Made by a program: the position numbers and the translations under genes. From Candidatus Aminicenantota bacterium (lineage in GTDB: Bacteria; Acidobacteriota; Aminicenantia; Aminicenantales; Saccharicenantaceae), in assembly GCA_014360005.1 (NCBI GenBank), contig JACIYI010000005.1, positions 1-64,000 of the forward strand: DNA of 64,000 bases. Direction: 5' to 3'. This document shows positions 8,709 through 18,462 of the stretch, piece by piece. Below the pieces are notes generated by a model. That model had not been told where the DNA came from and searched no databases. It was given only the letters and a program-made list of their open reading frames with translations. Every line of letters starts with the position of its first letter. Position 1 is the stretch's first letter.

Positions 8709-9143
8709 TGTAAGCTGTTTTATCCTTCTATTCTTTTCTCAGGCTATAACCGCTCAGGCCTGCGAGTAGAGGGATGATGGTGGGATGAGTTGTTTCTGAA
8801 TCAAAAATTATATCTGTCATAACCGCAATATAGTCTACCATTTTTAACCTATACAATATATTGTGTTCCCTTGCTTTTAATTTAGGCTTTAAGCCTAGGT
8901 CTGTCAAGACTTTTTATTAACCGCAAATACCCTGTAAAATACTAGAAGCCCGCTTCTTTAACAATCTATATTATAGCAGAAAACCAGCCTTGCGGATACA
9001 GTTAGAGAGCCTGAATCAGGGCATATAATTTATTTATTATCAATAATATATGAATAATTTTTCATATTTGGGCTTGACAGGGCAGTCTGAACAAGGGTCA
9101 TAGCCGGCCCGGCACTGGCATCTGGCTATTCCCCGCGGACGGC
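8709..9143. other. Intergenic regulatory region
   Basis: No gene was found in these 435 bp. The part nearest the SpoIID-like gene contains its promoter and two perfect palindromes, ACAATATATTGT (8853-8864) and TAGGCTTTAAGCCTA (8883-8897). The remainder is AT-rich and holds nothing recognisable. Confidence 0.5.
8879..8907 (-). promoter_or_regulatory. Promoter with operator-like palindrome in the spacer
   Basis: On the minus strand a perfect TTGACA (8907-8902) is separated by 17 bp from TAAATT (8884-8879). The spacer is almost filled by the 15-bp palindrome TAGGCTTTAAGCCTA (8883-8897). A repressor bound there would block the polymerase. A second palindrome, ACAATATATTGT, lies just downstream of the likely start site. 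The target is the SpoIID-like gene, with a leader of about 165 nt. Confidence 0.55.
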
Positions 9144-11141
9144 TCATTTAGCCAGAGTTAACCTGGCCACCGCTCCCCCGCCCGGGCCCAGACTTAATTT
9201 TAAGGACTCGCCCGAGGCTATTGTTACTGTCTTGCGGGTAAAGTCGGAAGCAAAGCGAGAAACATTGGGCCCGTCCAGCCAGAGGTCTACAGTCCACTGA
9301 CGGCCAGGTTCCAGGAAGTCCAGCTTCAACTCAAACTCCCTGGGGCTCCAGTCGGTCATGGCACCCAGGTACCAGGATTCGCCGCTCTTTCTGGCCACCA
9401 CGGCGTAATCACCGATTCTGGCCTCCAGCACCACGGTTTCATCCCAGAAGGTGGGAACCCCGGCCAGGAATTCCATCATTTCCGGCTCCCGGATATAGGC
9501 CGAGGGCGAATCGCACAGCATCTGAAGCGGCGATTCGAAGACGACATACATGGCCAGCTGGTGGCACCGGGTTCCCTGGCTCATGGGCACATCAAACACC
9601 GCCCGGAACTGCTTCTCCTGGGCATTGCGCATGGCCCCGGGGGTATAATCCAGCGGACCGGCCAGCATCCGGGTGAAGGGCAGCATCAGGTCGTGGTCAG
9701 GTGTGACCAGGTTGCTCCACTTGCTGTATTCCAGGCCCATCACCCCTTCCTTGGTTAATATGTTGGGGAAAGCCCGCCTCAGGCCAACGGGCTTATGAGC
9801 TCCATGAAAATCAACCAGCAGCTGACGCCGGGCAGCCGCCGCCGCACAGCGCCGGTAGAAATTAACAATCTTCTGGTCGTCACGGTCCATGAAATCAACC
9901 TTGATGCCCTTTATTCCTATTCTCTGGAAATAATCCAGGGCCCGCTCCAGCTGGCGGTCCAGAGTCAGCCAGACACACCATAGAATCAGGCCGACATTTT
10001 TCTGCTGGCCGTAACGGACTAACTCTTCCAGGTTGATGGCTGGGTTTACCTTAAACAGGTCGGCCGGGTCAGACCAGCCCTCATCCAGGATGATGTATTC
10101 GAGGCCGTACTTTGAGGCGAAGTCAATATAATATTTATAGGTATCGGTATTGATTCCGGCCTTGAAATCAACGCCGTAGATATTATTGGCATTCCACCAG
10201 TCCCAGGCCACCTTGCCCGGTTTAATCCAGGATGTATCCTTGATTTCCAGTGGCGGCGCCAGCCGGTAGACGATGTCGGTGGCAATGAGGTCACCATCCC
10301 TGTCCGCTACAACTATCAGTCTCCAGGGATACCGGCGACCGCCTCTGGTCTCGGCAATGTAATCAGCCTCTTTAACAACTTCCAGCTCCCGGTCGCTTTT
10401 CTCCCGCAGTTTTTCCTCAAGCGGATAAGGGGCAAACTTACCCACCAGCCCGGGGACACCCTGGTCGGACCCGGTCAGGAACATACCGGGGTAATCGTCG
10501 ACGTCAACATCAGTTATGGCCACCTTCGGGCCGTCCGGTATCTCCACCACCACCGGGGTAAAGCCAAACCTCTGCTGGCCGATTTCTTTTAAAGGCAGAT
10601 AGCTATAATTACTTTCAAAAGAAGTATGAAAACTCCTGGTAAAAGGAAAATAAACCGAATAGTTTTCAGGAAAGTTGAAAGTCGCCTGCTCCGAGCGCAC
10701 CTTGATCGGCACCCGGTAGCCGGTATAAAAACGGTAGGCTACTCCATCATTGTAGGCCCGGAATATCACTCCAAAATTTCCCCGAAACTTGAGGTTAACC
10801 TGGTTGTACCTGTCTTGGATAACAGCTCTCTTTTCCCTGACCGGGGGGTTGATGGTTTCATCACCCCTGGTTCTGGCAGCATTTTCCAGCACCGGTCTTC
10901 TCCCCAGAACCACGTTATCGTTTATGGTCAGGGAGAGGGGCGAGGGAGCTATAATTTGCCGGCCGTTAAAAAAGACAGAGTAAGAAATCTGCTCCCTGAG
11001 CTCAATTTTTACCTCCAGACGGTTATCGGGTGAGGTCAGGGAGACGGCGGTCGAACGCCGGCCCTGACCTTCAAGCCAGCTTCCGGTCCAGGGACCTGAT
11101 AGGAAAAAGATTATCAGGATCAAAACAACGCTTTTTTTCAT
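9144..11141 (-). CDS. Glycoside hydrolase family 97 (alpha-glucosidase/alpha-galactosidase type)
   Basis: This 665-residue exported enzyme has a signal peptide (MKKSVVLILIIFFLSG). The N-terminal beta-sandwich (SPDNRLEVKIEL onward) and the central barrel are those of GH97. Visible segments are VAWDWWN, YIILDEGWS, LILWCVWLTL, GIKVDFMDRDDQ and LVDFHGAHKP. In GH97, retaining members use an Asp as nucleophile in the KVDF region while inverting members lack it, so the Asp here suggests a retaining enzyme (inference). The ATG at 11141 has AGGAGG just upstream and begins the signal peptide; an ATG 36 bp earlier in frame is less likely. No SusCD-like transport genes are nearby. The likely site of action is the periplasm. 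Confidence 0.9.
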   Translation of the reverse strand: MKKSVVLILIIFFLSGPWTGSWLEGQGRRSTAVSLTSPDNRLEVKIELREQISYSVFFNGRQIIAPSPLSLTINDNVVLGRRPVLENAARTRGDETINPPVREKRAVIQDRYNQVNLKFRGNFGVIFRAYNDGVAYRFYTGYRVPIKVRSEQATFNFPENYSVYFPFTRSFHTSFESNYSYLPLKEIGQQRFGFTPVVVEIPDGPKVAITDVDVDDYPGMFLTGSDQGVPGLVGKFAPYPLEEKLREKSDRELEVVKEADYIAETRGGRRYPWRLIVVADRDGDLIATDIVYRLAPPLEIKDTSWIKPGKVAWDWWNANNIYGVDFKAGINTDTYKYYIDFASKYGLEYIILDEGWSDPADLFKVNPAINLEELVRYGQQKNVGLILWCVWLTLDRQLERALDYFQRIGIKGIKVDFMDRDDQKIVNFYRRCAAAAARRQLLVDFHGAHKPVGLRRAFPNILTKEGVMGLEYSKWSNLVTPDHDLMLPFTRMLAGPLDYTPGAMRNAQEKQFRAVFDVPMSQGTRCHQLAMYVVFESPLQMLCDSPSAYIREPEMMEFLAGVPTFWDETVVLEARIGDYAVVARKSGESWYLGAMTDWSPREFELKLDFLEPGRQWTVDLWLDGPNVSRFASDFTRKTVTIASGESLKLSLGPGGGAVARLTLAK

Positions 11142-11384
11142 AAGACCTCCTGTCTGCAACTGAAGCAATTTTCCCACCTGGGTTCAATCATCATAATTAA
11201 TAGTCGGTCTGAAACCATATTTACCTCAGGATCGCCTGAAAATATTATCCCAACTTAAGGAGCCAAATACAAATAAAAATTGAAATCCACCGTAAGAGGT
11301 TAGACCTGGTGGCTGCTGCCGGCAGAAATTTTTTCTATGGCCGCGGCGGCCCAAGTGATAAAATTCAGGACAGAGAGGGTTAAA

Positions 11385-14300
11385 ATGAGCAAAAAGATTT
11401 CTTTTTTCTTGATAACCATGAGCTTGATCCGTCTGCTGGCCGCCCCGGTCGCCGCCCAGAATCTCCATCCCGGAAATCTCTACCGACCGGGAACCATTCT
11501 ACTGGATAAAGACGGTGATGGTTGGACCGACAGCCTGGAGCTAACTATCATCATTCCAGATGAACCACTGGCTGAGGAGCTGGCCCTGGCTTCGGACCTG
11601 GCGGCCAGAGTTAACCTGGAAAGCCTGACCCTGAACTTTGACCTGGTGCGCCGCGAATCAGAAATAAGGAATCTGGCCAGCCAGAAAAATCCGGTCCTGG
11701 TAGGCTCGCGACTGAAGCTCAGCCAAAAAATAATTAAAGAAGAAAAAATTGATTTGGCCAGCCTGAAAGCCAACCAGGGACTGGTGACTGTTTTTCAGCA
11801 TCAGGGCCGTCAAGGAATTATTATCCTGGCCGGTTCTCCGGAAGCCCTGCTCCGGACCGGGCGGGCTTTTTTCCTGCGCTGGCCCTATTTCTGGGAAATC
11901 TGGGGCCGGGAATCGGGCTATACCTATGAAAAACTGGAAAATGACCTCAAGCAATTCTTGCAGCAGGCCCAGGCTCCGGCTGAAACCCTCACTGTAACCA
12001 AGCTGCTCTATAACTTTCCTGAGCTCAAAAACCTACCACCAGGACTTAATTCTCTGAATTTTGAGGCCGCCGGTGAAATCAGTTCTCTCACCCTGAGCTT
12101 GAATTTCAAGCAAGCCGCCGACCTGGAAAGGGCAGCCGCCGCCCTGCGCCGCCTGGCCGACGACCGCCACCGCGGACTACAGACCGACGTTCTGTCCTAC
12201 CCGGCCCTGGCCAATCTGGACTTTCTCCTGCAATCGCCCCAAAAATTCGAGCGGCTAGCCCTGCCCAGACCAGGCTCCTCCAGGAGGCTGCTCACCCCGG
12301 CCTTCAAAGAAATCCCGAGAGTCCCGGAAAAACCCAGGCAGTTTGACCTGACAGAAATCTTTTCCACTAAGGGTTTTTATGTCGACCGCAATGGTGACCG
12401 CATAGCCGACGGCCTGGAAACGGCGGTTATAATTCCTTCCGATTTTAGCTGCCTCCACCTGTCGCAGCTTACCACCCGGCTGGTGCTGGGAACGGCTGGC
12501 GGGACCTTCCCCCTGGTTTATCTGGATAAGGAAATAGAAAGCCCCAGGACCCTGGTGGCCCCGATTATACTGGGGCAAAACAGCCTGACTGCAGAACTCA
12601 GCCAGAAGGGCAAATTGATAGTTCCAGAGCTGGCTCCCGGACAGGGATTAATCAAAGTGCTGCCGGCGGCTCCGGGCTCCTCCGATTCCCTGTTCCTCAC
12701 CGCTTTCTCCCCCGACGCCCTGGATAAAACCCTTGATTACCTTGGCCGCAGGTTTCCCTACCTCACCGAGTATAAAAAGGGAGAAGCGGAAATATCGCTG
12801 GTGAAAGAAGAGCTGAAAAAATTCCTCGAAGGAAAAAATGGGGCAGCCGAGAGTTACTTCCACCAAAAACTGGCGGAAGAACTGAAAAAATTAAGCCGCC
12901 AGCAACCGGAAAGTCTTGAACTGACTGTGGTCCTGGCCGAAGAAAATCCTGGTTACCGGGCCAGCCTGGAAAATTTTATCAGGCAAGAATTGCCGGGCCC
13001 GGAGCTCAAGCTGACCGTAACTTCCATGAATCAGCCGGCTTCAGTTCTGAGCGGGGCTAAAGAGTGGGAATGGGAAGGGGACGAAGCTCTAAAACTGGTG
13101 GAAAAGGCGCTGGCTTCTGTTGATAACCGCTCCGGAGTCAGGATAAGTCTCGGGCTTAGTGAATCGCCGGCCGTTCGGCAGAAGCTGCAGCAGCAGCTTG
13201 AAGACCTGCTCCGCAGCCGGCAGCTTAGGGGTGAGGTGGAAGTCCTGTCGGCCTACAAGCCTGGCTTCTTCTGGCTGACCGAGAAAATCCTGCCCCGGCT
13301 TAAAAATAAGCCGGTCGGGAGAATATTAATCAGGTTTGCCGAAACCCAGGACCTGCCCAGCGCCAAGACGAAAAGATTCTACGCTGACCCCAACCGCTGG
13401 CTGCAGGAGCTCTACCCGGTTGATGAAATTCTGGCCGCCGGTCTGGGCCTTCCGGTCGGAAAAATCCAGTTCGAAAAAAAGCCGGCCTCGGGCGAAATTT
13501 ATGAAGTCCAAGCTTTTGACTCCGAGAATAACCTCTTGTTAGAAGACAGCTTTTCTCCCCGGACCAGGGAAATCCCCTATCTCCAGTTGCGGCCGGGCTG
13601 GGGTTCTGTTACCATCACCACCGGCTGGTGCCGGGTCAGCCAGGGCGACCGGGTGCTGGTCGAGACCACGGTGGTCACCGACCCCGAAAGATTCTGGGAT
13701 TTCTACCAGGCCGAAATTCTCAAGCCCCTGCAGGATTTCGTGCTTAAAAAGACAGGACATGAGCCCACCTTCTCCAAACAGCCCTATTTTAAGCGCCTGC
13801 TGGTCGAGCTGTGGCTGAGCGAACCCGATTACCGGCTGGGATTGGACGAAGAAATCATAAGTTCCCTAGAAGCGCTGCATGACGAAATCTATTTTGACAC
13901 CCTGGATTTTCTCCGGGCCATAACCGGCTGGTCGGAGGAAGACCTCGGTCTCCCAGCCGACGCCTCACGATCCTCTGCTCCCGGCAACGTCATGCCGGTC
14001 ATCCATTCTTCCAGCGAAGGCTTGGCCCCCCGGGTGAGCTTCGCCCTGGAAGATTTCCAGGCCCGCCAGCCAAAAATGGTTCTCAGCTGGAAGCTTCCGG
14101 GTCAACCTCCAGCCCAGAAGAGCTACGAATTTAGCCGGATTAAGCCCAGGAGCCTGAGGCTTGATGAAATTATGTATGATTCTAGCCAGGACCGGCTGCA
14201 GTCAGCCGGCCTGAGCCTGCAACTGGAAAAAGAAACAGATTACACCCTGGTCTGCTCCCTGCTGGAAACTTTTCAGGAGCTACGCCGGGCGGGGTACAAC

Positions 14301-15518
14301 CGTCAGTTTTTCAGCCTGCCCGGCTTAGACAGCCTGAAACTTAAGATTCAACACCAGGAACAGAGCCTGGAAAAAATCATCCCCTTGTTTACTGCGGACA
14401 GGCCGGTCGCAGCCTCCCGGGTGAAGGAGGAAGCGTTTACTGTTCCCACCGACAGGATTATCGGGCCGGAAGACTGCCTGAAAATAACTGAAAACCTGGC
14501 CCGTTACCCGGTTATCAGGAGCTACACTGGCGGATACTCTTTCGAAGGGCGGCCGGTGCCGGTGGTAGAAGTTTTCTTACCCGAGGGCCAGTACATTTCC
14601 CAGCCGCGGCTGATCACCTTCAAACCCAGCCTGCACCTGACTGCCCGCCAGCACGCCAACGAAGTCTCCTCTACCAATTACTCCCTGAAGTTGGCCGAAC
14701 TCCTGGCTGCCGATAATGATTATCGGCCGTTTCTCAAGAAGCTATCGGTGGTGATTCAACCCATGGAAAACCCGGACGGGGCGGCCCTGGCTCTTGACCT
14801 CTGGAAAAATGAACCCTTCCACAGCCTGCATGCCGGAAGGTACAGCGCCCTGGGGGTGGAGATTGGCTACCAGGTTGGCCTCAGCCAGCCCCTGCTGCCG
14901 GAAGCCCGGGTCCGGTCCAGGCTGACCGCCGAGTGGCAGCCCGATATCTACCTTAATCTCCACGGTTACCCCTCCCACGAATGGGTCCAGCTGTTTTCTG
15001 GCTATTCGCCCTTTCTTTTCCGCGATTACTGGATTCCCAAAGGCTGGTTCACCTACTACCGCCAGTTGAGCCTTAACATCTACCGGCCATACCGGGAAGC
15101 GGCCGAAGCCTTGAAGAAAATCCTGATCGAGGAGATGAATTCCTCACCCGAAATCCTAGGCTCCAATGAAAAATTTTACGCCCGCTATGAGCACTGGGCC
15201 AGGCGCTGGTCACCATTTGTATCGCCGCTCGAAATTTATGACGGCCTGAATATTTTTGCCAGACGGCAAGCCAGCAGCGAAAACCGCCTGAACCAGAGAA
15301 GCCAGATGACTCTGGTGGAAGAAACTCCCGAGGTCATGGACGAAACAGCCACTGGAACCTGGCTGGATTTTCTCTGCCGGCAGGGCCTGACCTACCTCAA
15401 AGCTCACGCCCGGTACCTGGCCAGTTTGAGTTTTGACATCGACCTCATAGAAGAAGAAGTGCAGAACAGAATCAGGATTGAATTCCAGCGTCGGCGGCCC
15501 GGGCTGGCAGGAAAATGA
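11385..15518 (+). CDS. Very large secreted M14-family zinc carboxypeptidase-like protein
   Basis: This 1377-residue protein has a signal peptide (MSKKISFFLITMSL to about VAAQN). Two related modules of about 170 residues open it. Each begins with a calcium-loop-like sequence (LDKDGDGWTDSLE and VDRNGDRIADGLE), followed by an alpha/beta region. The C-terminal peptidase carries the M14 zinc ligands His1090 and Glu1093 (in RQHANE), NPDG, and a third ligand candidate, His1193 (in LNLHGY). The middle of about 700 residues is not recognised. The start at 11385 gives a clean signal peptide; an ATG at 11337 would add 16 unlikely residues. It probably degrades peptides outside the cytoplasm. The catalytic Glu after the third ligand was not located with confidence. 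Confidence 0.8.
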   Translation: MSKKISFFLITMSLIRLLAAPVAAQNLHPGNLYRPGTILLDKDGDGWTDSLELTIIIPDEPLAEELALASDLAARVNLESLTLNFDLVRRESEIRNLASQKNPVLVGSRLKLSQKIIKEEKIDLASLKANQGLVTVFQHQGRQGIIILAGSPEALLRTGRAFFLRWPYFWEIWGRESGYTYEKLENDLKQFLQQAQAPAETLTVTKLLYNFPELKNLPPGLNSLNFEAAGEISSLTLSLNFKQAADLERAAAALRRLADDRHRGLQTDVLSYPALANLDFLLQSPQKFERLALPRPGSSRRLLTPAFKEIPRVPEKPRQFDLTEIFSTKGFYVDRNGDRIADGLETAVIIPSDFSCLHLSQLTTRLVLGTAGGTFPLVYLDKEIESPRTLVAPIILGQNSLTAELSQKGKLIVPELAPGQGLIKVLPAAPGSSDSLFLTAFSPDALDKTLDYLGRRFPYLTEYKKGEAEISLVKEELKKFLEGKNGAAESYFHQKLAEELKKLSRQQPESLELTVVLAEENPGYRASLENFIRQELPGPELKLTVTSMNQPASVLSGAKEWEWEGDEALKLVEKALASVDNRSGVRISLGLSESPAVRQKLQQQLEDLLRSRQLRGEVEVLSAYKPGFFWLTEKILPRLKNKPVGRILIRFAETQDLPSAKTKRFYADPNRWLQELYPVDEILAAGLGLPVGKIQFEKKPASGEIYEVQAFDSENNLLLEDSFSPRTREIPYLQLRPGWGSVTITTGWCRVSQGDRVLVETTVVTDPERFWDFYQAEILKPLQDFVLKKTGHEPTFSKQPYFKRLLVELWLSEPDYRLGLDEEIISSLEALHDEIYFDTLDFLRAITGWSEEDLGLPADASRSSAPGNVMPVIHSSSEGLAPRVSFALEDFQARQPKMVLSWKLPGQPPAQKSYEFSRIKPRSLRLDEIMYDSSQDRLQSAGLSLQLEKETDYTLVCSLLETFQELRRAGYNRQFFSLPGLDSLKLKIQHQEQSLEKIIPLFTADRPVAASRVKEEAFTVPTDRIIGPEDCLKITENLARYPVIRSYTGGYSFEGRPVPVVEVFLPEGQYISQPRLITFKPSLHLTARQHANEVSSTNYSLKLAELLAADNDYRPFLKKLSVVIQPMENPDGAALALDLWKNEPFHSLHAGRYSALGVEIGYQVGLSQPLLPEARVRSRLTAEWQPDIYLNLHGYPSHEWVQLFSGYSPFLFRDYWIPKGWFTYYRQLSLNIYRPYREAAEALKKILIEEMNSSPEILGSNEKFYARYEHWARRWSPFVSPLEIYDGLNIFARRQASSENRLNQRSQMTLVEETPEVMDETATGTWLDFLCRQGLTYLKAHARYLASLSFDIDLIEEEVQNRIRIEFQRRRPGLAGK

Positions 15519-15528
15519 CCCGGCTGGA

Positions 15529-16164
15529 CTAAAACCTGAAGCCGGTCAGGATTACCAGGCTTTTATTCTTAACCTCGGCTTCGGGCTCGGTGGCGATGGT
15601 CTTAAGCCCATGGCTGTACCGCAGCTCCAGCAGCCAGTGCCCGGGCCCGAGGGCCAGGCTGGCACCAGCTCCAACCTGAGCCAGTAAATCTATCCCCTGA
15701 AGATTATCAACAGCCACCGCTTCTTCCAGGTCGTCAAAAGTGACTTTCAACCGGGCTCTGAGGTTCAGGGCCACCGCTGGCCCGCCATAGACATAAAGTT
15801 CCGGTTTTCGTCCTCTTAAAAAATAGAACTTCACCAGGAGCGGCATCTCCAGATAATCCAGCAGGTATCTTTCCCGGTATACCAGCCCGTTGCTTTCCAG
15901 CTCGTAGAGCGAACCGCGACGGACAAAGTTCAGCTCCACAGCTGCCCCCAGGCGGGAGGCCATGTCCAGGTCGACAAAAAGGCCAACCATAAAAGATGGC
16001 TGTTGCGACTGGCCGAAAGTATCCGCCCCGAAGTTATCGGACAGGCCGCCTCCCAGCTTTATACCCGGTCTTATATTTAGGCTGACCCCCCGCCCCGGAA
16101 CTGAAAGCAGAATCGCTGCGGTAATGGTTAGCAGAATGAAGAAAATATTTTTCCTCTTGCCCAT
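15529..16164 (-). CDS. Outer-membrane beta-barrel protein (OmpA/PorT-like barrel)
   Basis: This 211-residue protein has a signal peptide (MGKRKNIFFILLTITAAILLS). The rest alternates polar and apolar residues and ends in FRF, as expected for an outer-membrane strand. Segments typical of small eight-strand barrels are IRPGIKLGGGLS, LEMPLLVKFYF, LYVYGGPAVALNL and ELRYSHGL. CAGGAG lies 6-7 nt before the ATG. It converges with the M14 gene, the two stop codons being only about 10 bp apart. Its function is unknown; it may be structural or an adhesin-like receptor. Confidence 0.8.
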   Translation of the reverse strand: MGKRKNIFFILLTITAAILLSVPGRGVSLNIRPGIKLGGGLSDNFGADTFGQSQQPSFMVGLFVDLDMASRLGAAVELNFVRRGSLYELESNGLVYRERYLLDYLEMPLLVKFYFLRGRKPELYVYGGPAVALNLRARLKVTFDDLEEAVAVDNLQGIDLLAQVGAGASLALGPGHWLLELRYSHGLKTIATEPEAEVKNKSLVILTGFRF

Positions 16165-16265
16165 TTCTGGCTCCTGCCTGCCAGCGTTATTGTATTACAA
16201 AACCGAAACGCAAACCAGGACAGAAAAGCTTAATGGCAGGTTCAGAAAATGAGCTCAGACCAGAA

Positions 16266-17522
16266 TCAGTCATACAGGACAAACTGGTTGCCGCCGCGTT
16301 CCTTGGCCTGGTACATGGCGGTATCGGCCTTGGACATGATGATTTCCTGGTCCACCCCGTCGGAGATCATGGCCACTCCGATGCTGAGATAGAGGTTGAA
16401 GGATTGCTGCGGGGTGACGAAATGATAGTTGGCCACGCTTTCCAGAAGCCGGCCGGCAATGGCTTCAGCCTCCCGCTTCTGGATGCCATCCAGCAGTATG
16501 GCGAACTCGTCCCCGCCCAGCCTTATCAGCTTATCGCTCGAACGGAGCTGTCTCTGGATGATCCGCCCCAGCTCCACCAGCAGGCTATCGCCCACGTGGT
16601 GGCCAAAATGGTCATTGACCAGCTTGAAATTGTCCAGGTCGATGAAAAACAGGGCGCTGGTTTTCCCCAGTCCGGCTTCTTCTATCAACCGCGGCAGGAC
16701 CACTTCCAGCATACGGCGGTTGGGCAGGCCGGTCAGCGGGTCGTGCATGGCCTGGTAGGCCAGTTGTTCCTCCTGGTTTTTCCTCTCGGTGATGTCATAA
16801 CAGGAACCGATAAAGCCGGCGAATTCTCCTTCCAGTCCGTTGAATGGACGTCCGACCGCCAGCAGCCAGCGGTACTGGCCGTCAAACCTTCGCATCCTGA
16901 ATTCCACCTCAAAGGGTTTCCTGTTCTGCAGGGCCGGTTCATAGACGATAAAAAATCTCTTGCGGTCCGACTCTGGCAGGTTTTGAGCCCAGCCCAGTCC
17001 CATCTCCTCCTCGGCCGTCCGGCCGGTAAAGGCCAGCCAGGCCCGGTTGAAGTAGTTGAACTGGCCGTCGGTCCCGGATCTCCAGATCATGGCCGGGAAC
17101 TCTTCAAACAGGGTCAGGTAGAAATCCCTGGCCCTTTTCACTTTTTCTTCGGCCTCGACGATGGTGGTGATATCGTTCATCAGAACCAGGGTACTGCGGT
17201 GAATATCGAAGGGGTCAAGAATTTTTTTAAGCCTCACCTGGAATATGATGTGCCCGCGGAAACAATCAACGGCCTGTTCGAAGGTTAACTCCCTGGAATT
17301 TCCGGAAACCAGCGAAGTCAGGGCCTGCTCCAGCCAGGGGAAAAGCCTGGCTACGGGGACCCGGTCGCCGTAGATTATTTCCCGCGGCACCTGATTCTGA
17401 AAGTATTCCAGGCAGCTGTCGTTGATGGCTTCAATTTTATTGTCCAGGTCGAGCAGAACAGCCGGGTTGGGTACTATATTAAATATGAGTTTATACCTGT
17501 CCTCCTGGCTATCCCAGATCAT
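16266..17522 (-). CDS. PAS-PAS-GGDEF diguanylate cyclase
   Basis: This 418-residue protein should make cyclic di-GMP from GTP. Two PAS-like sensor regions occupy about residues 8-115 and 130-245 (NPAVLLDLDNKIEAIND; EFPAMIWRSGTDGQF followed by a PAC-like RRFDGQYRWLLAVGRPF). The cyclase domain begins at HDPLTGLPNRR and carries an intact GGDEF at residues 336-340. An RSSD inhibitory site (327-330) lies five residues upstream of it, so product inhibition is expected. No signal peptide or membrane helix is seen, so the protein is probably cytoplasmic. No receiver domain or partner kinase is adjacent. Its sensory ligand cannot be told from the sequence. Confidence 0.93.
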   Translation of the reverse strand: MIWDSQEDRYKLIFNIVPNPAVLLDLDNKIEAINDSCLEYFQNQVPREIIYGDRVPVARLFPWLEQALTSLVSGNSRELTFEQAVDCFRGHIIFQVRLKKILDPFDIHRSTLVLMNDITTIVEAEEKVKRARDFYLTLFEEFPAMIWRSGTDGQFNYFNRAWLAFTGRTAEEEMGLGWAQNLPESDRKRFFIVYEPALQNRKPFEVEFRMRRFDGQYRWLLAVGRPFNGLEGEFAGFIGSCYDITERKNQEEQLAYQAMHDPLTGLPNRRMLEVVLPRLIEEAGLGKTSALFFIDLDNFKLVNDHFGHHVGDSLLVELGRIIQRQLRSSDKLIRLGGDEFAILLDGIQKREAEAIAGRLLESVANYHFVTPQQSFNLYLSIGVAMISDGVDQEIIMSKADTAMYQAKERGGNQFVLYD

Positions 17523-17649
17523 AGTCTTACGCCTTGTTCTGTGATTAAGATAGAAGCAAAAACCGGACCTGACAATCGCCTCCAGGGGTGATTTTTCTGA
17601 GAATTTCTAACCCCCTGCCAGCCGGTCAAACTTTTTCTGTTATTTCCCG

Positions 17650-17666
17650 TATAATTTTAATATAAT
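17650..17666 (+). promoter_or_regulatory. Probable promoter region for LolA-like gene
   Basis: Two TATAAT boxes occur in tandem, at 17650-17655 and 17661-17666, in an AT-rich leader. Neither has a convincing -35 box at 17 bp, so only the -10 element is supported. Confidence 0.4.
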
Positions 17667-17687
17667 TGACGAGAAATGGAGGAAAAA

Positions 17688-18419
17688 ATGAAAATGAAGA
17701 AAACTCTGGCCATGTTACTGGCCTGTCTCTCTCTGGCCGTCCTGATGAAACCCGGGCTGGCCCAGACTGAAAAGGATATCCTGGAAAACATGATCAAGGC
17801 CCTGGGTGGACGGGAAACCCTGGCCGGCATCCGGGATACCAGGATGAGCGGCACCATCGAAATCATCCAGTACGGCATGACTGCTCCTATGACCATATAC
17901 CAGAAGGAACCGAATAAGTACCGGATGGAGATGGAAGTTATGGGGATGAGCATGATCCAGGTCTTTGATGGGCAAAAGGCCATGATGACCAATCCCCAGA
18001 CGGGAGAAGTAATTGAGCTGCCACCGGACCAGGCCCAGCAGATGAAAAAACAGGCTCTGGGCAATGATGCCACCCTCAACCCCGAAAAATATGGTATCAC
18101 CTATACTTACAAGGGCCGGGAAGAAATTGACGGCAAAGCCTGTCATGTACTGGAACAGAAATTCGCCGAAGGTGATCTCGTCACCCTCTACCTTGACAGC
18201 AGCACCTACCTTCCTTACAAGAGCCGCAGCAAGGGCCTCAGCCCCAGCGGAGGAGAGGTGGAAACCGAGGTGGTTTTTAACGATTATCGGAAGGTGGACA
18301 ACACCATGGCTGCTTTTTCTATGACCGTCTACCAGGGCGGGGTGGAAAACGTCAGGATGACCTTCAGCGAAATAGTTTATAACACCGGACTGGATGATTC
18401 CCTCTTTACCTTGAAATAA
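17688..18419 (+). CDS. LolA-like periplasmic outer-membrane lipoprotein-sorting protein
   Basis: This 243-residue protein has a signal peptide (MKMKKTLAMLLACLSLAVL) ending about LAQ. The body is an antiparallel beta pattern with TRMSGTIEI, PNKYRMEME, QVFDGQKAMMTNPQTGE and ACHVLEQKF. This resembles the half-barrel of LolA/LppX-type lipid or lipoprotein carriers. GGAGG lies 5 nt before the ATG at 17688; an ATG 12 bp earlier overlaps that site and is rejected. It may carry lipoproteins or lipids through the periplasm, which fits the lolCD genes 3.5 kb away. Homologous families are broad, so the exact cargo is unknown. Confidence 0.75.
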   Translation: MKMKKTLAMLLACLSLAVLMKPGLAQTEKDILENMIKALGGRETLAGIRDTRMSGTIEIIQYGMTAPMTIYQKEPNKYRMEMEVMGMSMIQVFDGQKAMMTNPQTGEVIELPPDQAQQMKKQALGNDATLNPEKYGITYTYKGREEIDGKACHVLEQKFAEGDLVTLYLDSSTYLPYKSRSKGLSPSGGEVETEVVFNDYRKVDNTMAAFSMTVYQGGVENVRMTFSEIVYNTGLDDSLFTLK

Positions 18420-18462
18420 CAGGCTGGCTTTAGCCAGGCAAGCGGGTTTTCAGCTTAAAGAA

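Noticed and set aside
9074..9103. A perfect TTGACA with a possible -10 (TCATAG) on the plus strand.
   Set aside because: It points into the 3' end of the GH97 gene on the opposite strand, the -10 match is poor, and no plus-strand gene follows.
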